DNA of 48,551 nt from CAVHIG01 sp963636105 (GTDB taxonomy: Bacteria > Bacillota > Clostridia > Peptostreptococcales > Anaerovoracaceae), in the NCBI GenBank assembly GCA_963636105.1, contig CAVHIG010000005.1, positions 1-48,551 of the forward strand, given 5' to 3'. The translations under genes and the position numbers were made by a program. Below, in pieces: positions 14,811 to 22,823 of the stretch. Position 1 is the first letter of the stretch, and the number at the start of each line of letters is the position of its first letter. The notes under the pieces were generated by a model. That model was not told where the DNA came from. It made no database searches and saw only the letters and a list, made by a program, of their open reading frames with translations.

Positions 14811-16388
14811 CTATCTCTTGCGAAGCACCTTACCTGCCTTTGCGCCCGTATGCTTCCCGTTCTCAGCCGTAAGCACACCATTTACATACACCCTCTCAAT
14901 GCCCTTGCAGGCCACACAAGGCTCGCTAAAGGAAGGCGTATCCTCAATCTCATCAAAATCAAAAAGCACAAGATCCGCAAAGAAGCCTTCTTTTATTAGG
15001 CCCCTGTCCTGAAGCCCCAGCTTTGCAGCCGGCTTTCCGCTCATCCTGCTTATGGCCGTTTCCAGCGAAAAGAGCTTCCTCTCGCGACAATAATATGCTA
15101 TCAATCTCGGAAACGCCGCAAAGTTTCTCGGATGCGGGCGTCCCGGGCAATTGAGGCTGAAAGCATTTCCATCCGAGCCTATCATCATAAAATCATTTTT
15201 CATGATGTACTCGATGTCCTCCTCGCACATTCCATAATTTATCTCATTTACCTTGCCGCGCTCCTCCATAATCAGGTCAAAGCAAGCCTGCACCGCGCTC
15301 ACTCCGCGAGCCTTGGCAATTTCCGCAATGGATTTTCCTACGACCCAGGCATTTTTCTCGCTCTCCACATATGATACATACAGGTCTCCCCATCTGTCCT
15401 TATGCCCTTCCTCGCATTCCTGCATCAGCTTTTCTCTGGTCACCGGGTCTTCCAGCCTTTCCATGAGCTTATCGATTCCGCCTTCAAAGCCCCATTCGGG
15501 CACGTTGCTGTCGAGTCCGGTCGCCGAGGCTCTGTAAGGGTATTGGTCCGCGGTAACTTCGAGGCCTTCCTCCCTGCGCGCTTTCTCTATCATAGCGACA
15601 GTCTCGCGGCACGCGGTATGCCATTTCTGCTTTCTTGTAACCTTAAAATGCGAAATTTCAAGCGGCACGCCTGTCCTCCTGCATACTTCAAGGGCTTCCG
15701 CGACAGCCTCCTCGATATGAAAGCCTTCGTTTCTCATATGAGTAGCATAGAATGCGCCATAAGGCTTCAATTCCGCCACAAGCTCTGCCATTTCGTCAAT
15801 CTGCGCAAAGGAGCCCGGTGGATATATGAGTCCTGATGTAAGCGCAAAGGCTCCGTCATCAAGGCTTTCGCGCAGGAGCTTCTTCATCTCTTCCATCTGA
15901 GTCTTGTCCGGCACTCCGGCATCATAGCCCATCACCGCAAGTCTTATCGTACCATGTCCTACCGCGGGGCAGAGATTTGTGCTTATGCCTCGCTCCTCCA
16001 AAACCTTGCTATACTCTGAGAGCCTAGTCCATGTAAAAGGCTCCTCCTCCCAGGTCTCGCGAAGATAATCCTTGAGCTCCGCTATGCGTGCGGGATTTAC
16101 CGGAAACGGCGACATTCCGCAGTTTCCGCCAAGCTCCGTGGTGACGCCTTGCAAAATTCTGCTCTCGTTTTGGCTGTAGTCAAGTATTGTGCAATCGGTA
16201 TGCGAGTGAATGTCTATAAAGCCCGGCGCAAGATATTTGTCATGAGCATCCACAAGCTCTATAGCCTCCTCCGCGGAAAGCTTTCCTATCTTTGCTATGC
16301 GGCCATCCTTCACAGCCACATCTCCCCTGTACCAAGGGACATTTGTACCGTCGATTATGCGGCAATTTTTTATTATTAAGTCATACAT
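14811..16388 (-). CDS. N-acyl-D-amino-acid deacylase (D-aminoacylase)
   Basis: Amidohydrolase-superfamily enzyme that removes acyl groups from N-acyl-D-amino acids. The 525-aa length matches the family. Metal ligands are visible: H61 and H63 in GFIDIHSHTD, C90 in GNCGMSP, then His in ATHMRNEG and in LEISHFK, with Asp in IGSDGNAF. The C terminus has the usual GLIKEGFFADLVLFD. AAAAGGAG lies upstream of the ATG. The gene begins 16 nt after the beta-lactamase-like gene and is followed by the M55 peptidase gene, forming an operon for D-residue release. No signal peptide, so the enzyme is cytoplasmic. Confidence 0.94.
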   Translation of the reverse strand: MYDLIIKNCRIIDGTNVPWYRGDVAVKDGRIAKIGKLSAEEAIELVDAHDKYLAPGFIDIHSHTDCTILDYSQNESRILQGVTTELGGNCGMSPFPVNPARIAELKDYLRETWEEEPFTWTRLSEYSKVLEERGISTNLCPAVGHGTIRLAVMGYDAGVPDKTQMEEMKKLLRESLDDGAFALTSGLIYPPGSFAQIDEMAELVAELKPYGAFYATHMRNEGFHIEEAVAEALEVCRRTGVPLEISHFKVTRKQKWHTACRETVAMIEKARREEGLEVTADQYPYRASATGLDSNVPEWGFEGGIDKLMERLEDPVTREKLMQECEEGHKDRWGDLYVSYVESEKNAWVVGKSIAEIAKARGVSAVQACFDLIMEERGKVNEINYGMCEEDIEYIMKNDFMMIGSDGNAFSLNCPGRPHPRNFAAFPRLIAYYCRERKLFSLETAISRMSGKPAAKLGLQDRGLIKEGFFADLVLFDFDEIEDTPSFSEPCVACKGIERVYVNGVLTAENGKHTGAKAGKVLRKR

Positions 16389-16404
16389 TGCGTCTCATCT
16401 CCTT

Positions 16405-17169
16405 TTAGTCGCAGCCACACAGCAGTTCAAAAGTTGCATTTCTTATGAAGTCGTTGCATTTATGTACATCCGCGTCGTTTGAAAAGAAACTGAAGATATA
16501 CGGCAGCTCGCTATACACAATCGCGACCTCATTTGTGGTATTGTCCTCTTCTCCGGTCTTGTGCGCCACCCTTATGTCCGTAGGCAGCATCTCCAGCTTG
16601 TGTTCGATCTGCTGCTCGAGCATGACGGATTTTATGTATTCCGAGGTCGCCTTGTCCACAAACTCATCACGATATATCTGCTCCAAAAGCACGCCCATTT
16701 CACGCGGCGTCAATACGTTTTGTATGCCGCGGCTCTCGAGCTCATAGTCATACAGGCGGCGATTTACACTGCTTATGGCAAGTCCCATCTCGCGAAAGCC
16801 CGCCGTCAGACTCTCCGCTCCAAAGTAGCGTATGAGCACATTTGTGGCAGTATTGTCGCTTATCGTAATCATCAGCTTGCACAGCGTCTCAATATCCACA
16901 TCCATATCTCCCGGAAATGACCTGAGCGCGCCGCAGCCCGGAACCTTCTCGTCATCATACACGCGCACAACATCGCTCAGACTTATCCTCCCGTCATATG
17001 CCCTGCGACAAATCTCCGCAAACATCGGAAATTTCACCACGCTCGCCGGTCGAAAGCCCTCATCCGCATTATATTCTATGACCTCGCCGCTCACAAGATT
17101 CTTGTAATAAAAACCAATTTTTCCATCAAGTGCGGAAAGTTTTTCCAAAAGCTTCTCTTTCGTCTTCAT
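16405..17169 (-). CDS. Class A beta-lactamase-fold serine hydrolase without signal peptide
   Basis: The 254-aa protein has all three class A active-site elements: S43-x-x-K46 (PASVVKFPMF), S104-D-N106 (ITISDNTATN) and K204-T-G206 (AHKTGEEDN). Unlike secreted beta-lactamases it starts directly with MKTKEKLLEKLSALDG and has no signal peptide or lipobox, so it is predicted to be cytoplasmic. It heads an operon with D-aminoacylase and M55 D-aminopeptidase. That context suggests a peptidase or esterase acting on D-Ala-type peptides rather than an antibiotic resistance enzyme; this is inference. An AT-rich region with TATATAAT precedes it. Confidence 0.88.
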   Translation of the reverse strand: MKTKEKLLEKLSALDGKIGFYYKNLVSGEVIEYNADEGFRPASVVKFPMFAEICRRAYDGRISLSDVVRVYDDEKVPGCGALRSFPGDMDVDIETLCKLMITISDNTATNVLIRYFGAESLTAGFREMGLAISSVNRRLYDYELESRGIQNVLTPREMGVLLEQIYRDEFVDKATSEYIKSVMLEQQIEHKLEMLPTDIRVAHKTGEEDNTTNEVAIVYSELPYIFSFFSNDADVHKCNDFIRNATFELLCGCD

Positions 17170-17301
17170 ACTGCCTGTACCACTTCTTTCCTTGTCTCTA
17201 CACTGTTATATATGATTATATATGCTATTTATACATCTTTTGCTTTCTACTAAAATTCCCATATTTGGATGCATTTTCAAATATATCCTAGGAAAACCTC
17301 A

Positions 17302-17341
17302 AAAATGCAGCCAACAAGCCTAAACCGGTTGACTGCATTTT
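17302..17341 (-). terminator. Terminator after the P1 peptidase gene
   Basis: Arms AAAATGCAG/CTGCATTTT, extended by CCAAC/GTTGA, surround a loop containing TAAACC. On the minus strand it follows the P1 peptidase stop and ends in a T-run, separating that gene from the beta-lactamase operon. Confidence 0.8.
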
Positions 17342-17359
17342 GGGGTAAGATGGAAATTG

Positions 17360-18385
17360 TCACAGAAATTCTCTAAGGCCCTTGCACACATTTCCGCGCA
17401 CGCCTTTTACTGTCTCCGCATGGTAAAGGGAGCTTATGATTGCCTCCTCTACAGCCTCCACGGCCGCCTCAAAGACATCATCTATCTTTTCGTCATAAAG
17501 CATCTGCATAGGCAGAATGGATTTTTCGCTATAATGGCTGCATCTGTTTGCGGTAGTGAAGGCTATTGCAATGTCTCCGCTGCCATTGCCGCAAAATGAG
17601 CCTACCCGCCCAAGTGATATCATAGCTCGCTTTGATACACGCTTCAGCTGTCTTTCACTTAGAGGAATGTCAGTCGCGATGAGCATGATGATCGAGCCCT
17701 CGTCTTTTTTCTGCGGAAACTGCGTTTTTATCCGCGCTCCGAGCCTGTCTCCGCCCACCATCAGGTTGCCGTAGGCGCCGAAATTCGACATTACTATTGA
17801 ACCGATCGTATAATCCTTGCCATCTAAAGGCACGATTCTCGACGCAGAACCTATACCGCCCTTGAAGCCGAGACAGCACATACCGGAGCCGGAGCCCACA
17901 GCGCCCTCCTCAAAGTCCTCTGAGGCATTTTCTATCGCTGAGATTACGTGCTCCTCTTTGACATGAAGTCCGCGGATGTCATTCAGCCTGCCGTCATTGC
18001 ACTCCGTGACAAGGCAATTTACAGTACCTGTAGTCACGCCTATATCCTCATTTTGCTTGAGCATATACTTTGTCAGTGCGGTGAGTGCCGTACCTACGCT
18101 CAGTGTATTTGTCATTATGATAGGAGTCTCTATAGTGCCCAGCTCCTCAAGCTGAACAAGACCCGCGCTTTTTCCAAAGCCATTTATCACTGCGTGAGCT
18201 GCCATGACCTTATCTTTGAATATGTTTCCCTCATGAGGAAGCACAGCCGTCACACCTGTATTTACCTCGCCGTCATGAATAGTAGTATGTCCTACCTTTA
18301 CACCGGGTACATCAGTGATAAGATTTTTTTTGCCCTTTTTCCATTTTTCGTGTAGCTCTAGTTCACAATCCTTAGGAAGTCCCAT
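17360..18385 (-). CDS. P1 family (DmpA-type, S58) aminopeptidase
   Basis: Self-processing N-terminal nucleophile-like aminopeptidase/esterase; relatives act on D-amino acid amides, D-peptides or beta-peptides. The 341-aa protein contains LITDVPGVKVGHTTI, TNTLSVG, the glycine-rich GSGSGM block and FKGGIGSASR. The predicted autocleavage site is Gly-Ser in DEGSIIMLIATD, about 111 residues from the end, which matches the alpha/beta split in DmpA. Start at 18385: AGAGGA lies just upstream, whereas the open frame reaching 18448 would overlap the sigma-54 promoter. A sigma-54 promoter at 18444-18459 and the adjacent activator gene strongly suggest inducible control. Confidence 0.92.
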   Translation of the reverse strand: MGLPKDCELELHEKWKKGKKNLITDVPGVKVGHTTIHDGEVNTGVTAVLPHEGNIFKDKVMAAHAVINGFGKSAGLVQLEELGTIETPIIMTNTLSVGTALTALTKYMLKQNEDIGVTTGTVNCLVTECNDGRLNDIRGLHVKEEHVISAIENASEDFEEGAVGSGSGMCCLGFKGGIGSASRIVPLDGKDYTIGSIVMSNFGAYGNLMVGGDRLGARIKTQFPQKKDEGSIIMLIATDIPLSERQLKRVSKRAMISLGRVGSFCGNGSGDIAIAFTTANRCSHYSEKSILPMQMLYDEKIDDVFEAAVEAVEEAIISSLYHAETVKGVRGNVCKGLREFL

Positions 18386-18443
18386 AATAATCCTCTTTCT
18401 ATTTATGATAATAATCACATTAATTTCATATGCATAGATAGAG

Positions 18444-18459
18444 AGCAATTATTGTGCCG
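18444..18459 (-). promoter_or_regulatory. Sigma-54 (RpoN) promoter of the P1 peptidase gene
   Basis: The minus strand reads CGGCACAATAATTGCT, matching TGGCAC-N5-TTGCW at all but the first base, with the required GG-N10-GC spacing. It lies 58 nt upstream of the peptidase ATG and downstream of a sigma-54 activator gene. ACAATTT (18468-18474) and AAATTGT (18508-18514) form a possible activator-binding inverted repeat. Confidence 0.8.
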
Positions 18460-18516
18460 TTTTTTTTACAATTTCATTTTTAACTTATATATTCCCCAAA
18501 ATGCGCAAAATTGTAC

Positions 18517-18542
18517 AAAAAAGCCGAAAATTCGGCTTTTTT
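18517..18542 (-). terminator. Terminator of the sigma-54 activator gene
   Basis: Perfect hairpin AAAAAAGCCGAA/TTCGGCTTTTTT with a 2-nt loop, flanked by T-runs on both strands, about 80 nt after the regulator stop codon. Confidence 0.85.
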
Positions 18543-18619
18543 ATGTGAAAAAATTATTAAGCTTAGATTTTAAAGAAGGGGTAAATGTGTTGCTTTTGTG
18601 TGTTCAATCCCATTTAAAC

Positions 18620-20632
18620 TCATTTAATCCCGTTTTCTTCATACAAGGTCCTGCGCCCTTCGGAAGTTATCGAAGTGCCCTGTCTGCCCTTGCCAATCTC
18701 AACAAGGCCGCTTTCTTCCAGCTCAGAAAGAAGTTTTCGAAGCGCGGCGTCACTTATGCGCACTCCATCCTTTTGCAAAAGCTGCAAAATTGCCGTTCGA
18801 CCCAGGCCATGACCTATTTCATTCTTTTCATTTATGAGACGCAATACTCTGTGGCTTATGCTATCTGACTTGTCTGTTTTTTTGTCAAGGCTCTCTTCGA
18901 TTTCCTGTCCAAGTAGTTTTCGCGGAAGCTCTCCCATTGTCTTGTAATAGAGCGCGCAATTTTCAAGCTCTCTGACATTTCCCGGCCAGTCGTATGAAAA
19001 TACAGCCTCTCTATCCGCATTGCTCAGCTTTGAGTAATCCTTGCCCATAAAATTCTTGAAAAGCGGTATGATATCCTCTCTTCTCTTGCGAAGCGGCGGC
19101 AAATCAATTTCTATAGCATTCAATCTGTAATATAGATCACGCCTGAAAGTCCCATTTTCCACAGCCTGCGGAAGATTCTTATTTGTCGCTGCTATAATGC
19201 GCACATCTACATCCACCACACGGTCGCTTCCGATTTTCATTATCTGCTTTTCCTGAAGCACTCTGAGAAGTCCAAGCTGCAGTCTCGGTGAAATATCTCC
19301 TATTTCATCAAGAAATATAGTGCCCTTATTTGCCTGCTCAAAATATCCGAGCTTTCCTTTCTTGCGGGCACCCGTAAAAGCGCCCTCCTCGTAACCGAAA
19401 AGCTCCGATTCCAAAAGCGATTCGGAGATAGCCGCGCAGTTTACGCCGATAAAAGGCATGTTCTTCCTGTTTGAGAAGTTGTGTATCGCCTGGGCAAAGA
19501 GCTCCTTTCCGGTACCGCTCTCGCCGCCTATCAATATTGTATATTCCGTGCTTGCCGCTTTCTTTGCCTTTTCTATCTTTCCTTCCATACTGCCTGAGAC
19601 ATGACATATATCGCCAAAATTATGCTTTGCGTACAGGCCCTTTTCCCTGAGATTCTTATTGAAGGAGATTTCTATATCTTTTAAGACCGTCTCATCCTGC
19701 AAGGTGATAAAATAGCCCATGCGCTGCTCGCCTATGGTGATATTTACCTTATCTACGATATAATTCATATCATCTATGGTGATAAGCTGCTTGAAGGCCT
19801 CATTTTCGCTTCTGAGAATGTCGAGAAAATCCGCGGAAAGCGAAAGCGCCTCATCTGAAAGATATTCCCCGGCCTCTATGCCCAGCATCCCTTCTGCTCG
19901 ACGGTTTGAATATACGATTCTCCCCTCGACATCAGCTACAAATATGGCCGCCGCTGAATCATATACATATTCATTGAGCATCTTGTCCTTCAAAACGCCG
20001 TCAAAATAGCTGCTTCTATAGCCCTGCATAGGTTCAACGATGCCGCTTATGTACTTTATCAGATTATATGTAACCTCCTCGTTATTGAGCCTAAGTATGC
20101 TCATCACCTGAACCATGGTATCAAAGCCGATTTCACGAAAGCCGGTATTTATGACATTTTCGATATACATAGGCACAGTCCTTGGCTCGTTTGGCGTGAT
20201 CGCATAATGTATGCTCCTGTATATGCCGGTCTTTTCCTTTTCCTTATCATAAGGGATGAGGTTGAAGTGGCTTATACCAAGGTCGTAGAACATCAGCTGC
20301 ATCTCCTCGGCGCTGCGAAATGTGTCATTTACTATGAGCACGTCCGAATCGGCAGGTATCCGCATTATGTCAGCCAGTAGCTCACGTCTTATGCTTCGAG
20401 TCATAACCGTTACGTTCTTCAGCGTGGATGTGTGGTTTCTGAGCCTTGGCAGCAGCTCCTTGCCATTTACTATAAAGGCGTCGGCTTCGATCATCTCACC
20501 GTCAGCCAGCTCATTTATATAATAATTGTCCACTGTCACATAATCCGCGAAAACCCTTTTTACCATCTCTTTCAGCCAAGCGATGGCCTTCGTATTTTTC
20601 CTATTTTTGTATACGATGCCTATCTTTTTCAT
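18620..20632 (-). CDS. Sigma-54-dependent transcriptional activator (PrpR-like N terminus, PAS, AAA+)
   Basis: Enhancer-binding protein, 670 aa. Residues 1-205 resemble the PrpR N-terminal ligand-sensing region. Residues 220-320 form a PAS domain (IFVADVEGRIVYSNRRAEGM). Residues 340-575 are the AAA+ domain with Walker A GESGTGKE (370-377), GAFTGA (417-422), which contacts sigma-54, and FLDEIGD (440-446). The C terminus (595-665) looks like a winged helix, not the usual Fis-type helix-turn-helix. It lies just upstream of a sigma-54 promoter and the P1 peptidase gene, its most likely target. Ligand unknown; a D-amino acid or dipeptide is an inference from the neighbourhood. Confidence 0.92.
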   Translation of the reverse strand: MKKIGIVYKNRKNTKAIAWLKEMVKRVFADYVTVDNYYINELADGEMIEADAFIVNGKELLPRLRNHTSTLKNVTVMTRSIRRELLADIMRIPADSDVLIVNDTFRSAEEMQLMFYDLGISHFNLIPYDKEKEKTGIYRSIHYAITPNEPRTVPMYIENVINTGFREIGFDTMVQVMSILRLNNEEVTYNLIKYISGIVEPMQGYRSSYFDGVLKDKMLNEYVYDSAAAIFVADVEGRIVYSNRRAEGMLGIEAGEYLSDEALSLSADFLDILRSENEAFKQLITIDDMNYIVDKVNITIGEQRMGYFITLQDETVLKDIEISFNKNLREKGLYAKHNFGDICHVSGSMEGKIEKAKKAASTEYTILIGGESGTGKELFAQAIHNFSNRKNMPFIGVNCAAISESLLESELFGYEEGAFTGARKKGKLGYFEQANKGTIFLDEIGDISPRLQLGLLRVLQEKQIMKIGSDRVVDVDVRIIAATNKNLPQAVENGTFRRDLYYRLNAIEIDLPPLRKRREDIIPLFKNFMGKDYSKLSNADREAVFSYDWPGNVRELENCALYYKTMGELPRKLLGQEIEESLDKKTDKSDSISHRVLRLINEKNEIGHGLGRTAILQLLQKDGVRISDAALRKLLSELEESGLVEIGKGRQGTSITSEGRRTLYEENGIK

Positions 20633-20708
20633 ATATGCTCGCTACTCCTTTACAATTGCTTTCTCTTTGGCCACATGTCATTTTCCTGCCCAGGCAGCAT
20701 TTTCCGGT

Positions 20709-21422
20709 CTATGAATTTGCAATTTTCTTACCCATGAATTCTATAGCCTTGAGAGCCATAATCTTCATAGGATCTATGTAGAAATCCGACAGGTTTTCAT
20801 TTGCCTTTATAATCGGAAGCTCCGTACAAGCAAGCAGCGCGGCCTTGCAGCCAGCCTCACAAAGCTCGGCGTCTATCTTCGCCCAGCTCTCCATATCTGC
20901 CGGCTTTCCGCTCTTTACGCAGTCATATATTTCATGCATTACCAATTTTTGATTTTCCGCGCTCAGCACATAAGGCTCTGCTCCCTCGGCCTTGAGCGCA
21001 TCCTGGTAAAGCCCTGTCTGCACCGTACCATCCGTCGCCAAAATTCCTATTTTTCCGCCCGGATAGAGCCTGGCTGCTTCCCTTGCAGTCTCCCTTATCA
21101 TGTGTATTACAGGAATTTTTATATCCTTTTCTACCATATTTACAAAGTAGTGAGCGGTATTGCAGGTAACGGCGATGGCCTTGCAGCCGCTATTTTCAAG
21201 GAATTTCGCGTCGGCCAGCATTTTTTCATATACATCCTTTATCTGAGCCTCATCCCCTGAAAGTATGGCGCCCGTCCTGTCAGGCATGGTAGCATGTCCC
21301 AAAATTATGACATTTATATGCTCCTGATCGCAGCTCGCCTCCGTATTTTCGATAAGCATCTTATAAAAAAGGTCTGTAGCCATAGGCCCCATCCCGCCTA
21401 TTATCCCAAGTATATTTTCCAT
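20709..21422 (-). CDS. Aspartate/glutamate racemase family protein
   Basis: PLP-independent racemase using two cysteines, expected in TCNTAH and ACTELP; both are present. The 237-aa protein starts MENILGIIGGMGPMATDLFY, which is the classic N terminus, and has the usual two-domain length. GTGAGGAAA precedes the ATG. It sits between lysA and the sigma-54 activator on the same strand, with a 76-nt gap to the activator. It probably converts D- to L-aspartate or glutamate (or the reverse), extending the D-amino acid theme. Which substrate it uses cannot be told from sequence. Confidence 0.93.
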   Translation of the reverse strand: MENILGIIGGMGPMATDLFYKMLIENTEASCDQEHINVIILGHATMPDRTGAILSGDEAQIKDVYEKMLADAKFLENSGCKAIAVTCNTAHYFVNMVEKDIKIPVIHMIRETAREAARLYPGGKIGILATDGTVQTGLYQDALKAEGAEPYVLSAENQKLVMHEIYDCVKSGKPADMESWAKIDAELCEAGCKAALLACTELPIIKANENLSDFYIDPMKIMALKAIEFMGKKIANS

Positions 21423-21520
21423 TTTTTCCTCACTTATTACAAGTTACAAGAATATAATTCAGTTGGATTCTGCAAGTATTTGAAAACATTTCAGCTCCAC
21501 AGAATCCGTAAATTCATAAA

Positions 21521-22798
21521 CTACAGCTCCATGGCAATCATATCCTCATAGCTCTGTCTCTTTACGACAAGCCTGTCCGCGCCGTCTGCTGTCATGACAA
21601 CGGCCGAAAGCGGATTCTTGTTGTAATTGCTTGCCATCGTATATCCGTAAGCACCTGTAGAAAACATCGCTATAGTGTCTCCAGCCTCAAGCGCCGGCAT
21701 CTTTATATCAGTTATGAGTATGTCTCCGGATTCGCAGCACTTTCCGCAAATAGTCACAAGCTCGCTTTTATCCTCCGCGGCCTTATTTGCGGCAACTGCG
21801 GTATACTCCGCGCCATAGAGCGCAGGTCTTATGTTGTCGGTCATTCCGCCGTCCACGGAGACATATTTTCTTACATCCTTTACTTCCTTTATCTCTCCCA
21901 CTGTATAGAGCGAAATTCCGGCCTCCGCGACAATGCTTCTGCCCGGCTCAATTACAACAGAAGGTCTGGCCATGCCCTTGCCGTCGAAAAATTCGTATAC
22001 CCTTTTCATCATAGGCTCGAGGAAATATCCATATTCCTTCCTCTCTTCATCTATATATGTAGCGCCGAAGCCGCCGCCGAAATTTATCTCGCGAGTCTCA
22101 AAACCGAGCTTGTCCCTGGCAGTTTCCACAAGAGAAAGCACCACGTCTAAGGCGAGCAAATGATACGTATTTTCAAATATCTGTGAACCCACATGGAAGT
22201 GGAAGCCCAAAAGCTCCACATAAGGAGAATCCATAGCTGCCTTTATCTGCGGATAGATTACGTCCTCATCCATTGGAATTCCAAACTTGCTGTCCGTCTT
22301 TGCCGTCACGAGATAGTCGTGCGAATGGCAGTCCACGCCCGGTGTCACTCTGAAGAGAATTTTTGCCTTTTTTCCCTTTTCCTTGCAAATTTTTTCTATG
22401 CGCGACACCTCATGGAGGCCATCCACTATAATTCTTCCAATGCCGTAATCCACAGCCATTTCAAGCTCCGCGTTGCTCTTGTTGTTGCCGTTGAATTCTA
22501 TTCTCTCTGCCGGAAAGCCTGCCTTTATGGCCGTGTAGAGCTCGCCGCCCGATACGACGTCCACGCACATATTCTCATCCTTTACAAGCCTTGCCATTGC
22601 AAGCGGGAAGAAGGCCTTTGCGGCATAAGCGACTCTGACCTTGTCATACTTCTCCGTAAAGCACTCTCTAAGCTCCGCAAAGCGTCCGCGTATCTCCGTC
22701 TCTGACATTACATAAAGCGGTGTGCCATACTTCTTTGCAAGCGCCGTAGTGTCGCAACCGTCAAAAAACAAAGTGCCATTTTTGATTTCTTTCAACAT
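21521..22798 (-). CDS. lysA: Diaminopimelate decarboxylase
   Basis: PLP enzyme (fold III) decarboxylating meso-diaminopimelate to L-lysine. At 425 aa from ATG 22798 it has normal length. Family blocks are AYAAKAFFPLAMARLV with the PLP lysine, FHVGSQIF, INFGGGFGATY, EPGRSIVAEAG and the dimer-contributed CESGDIL. GGAGGAG lies just upstream; the open frame reaching 22864 overlaps the methyltransferase and is not needed. It follows the methyltransferase gene after 25 nt. Next to a set of D-residue enzymes it may also handle diaminopimelate from wall peptides, though lysine biosynthesis is the default role. Confidence 0.95.
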   Translation of the reverse strand: MLKEIKNGTLFFDGCDTTALAKKYGTPLYVMSETEIRGRFAELRECFTEKYDKVRVAYAAKAFFPLAMARLVKDENMCVDVVSGGELYTAIKAGFPAERIEFNGNNKSNAELEMAVDYGIGRIIVDGLHEVSRIEKICKEKGKKAKILFRVTPGVDCHSHDYLVTAKTDSKFGIPMDEDVIYPQIKAAMDSPYVELLGFHFHVGSQIFENTYHLLALDVVLSLVETARDKLGFETREINFGGGFGATYIDEERKEYGYFLEPMMKRVYEFFDGKGMARPSVVIEPGRSIVAEAGISLYTVGEIKEVKDVRKYVSVDGGMTDNIRPALYGAEYTAVAANKAAEDKSELVTICGKCCESGDILITDIKMPALEAGDTIAMFSTGAYGYTMASNYNKNPLSAVVMTADGADRLVVKRQSYEDMIAMEL

Positions 22799-22823
22799 TT
22801 TTTCTCCTCCAAATCTCCAAACT

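Noticed and set aside
16095..16120. GCGGAAAC-like sequence in the D-aminoacylase gene as another copy of the dispersed motif
   Set aside because: The residues there (GNCGMSPFPVNP) are conserved in the enzyme family, so ordinary protein constraint explains the sequence.
17170..17301. Sigma-54 promoter before the beta-lactamase-fold gene
   Set aside because: No GG-N10-GC pair with the right context was found; only AT-rich vegetative-type -10 elements are present.
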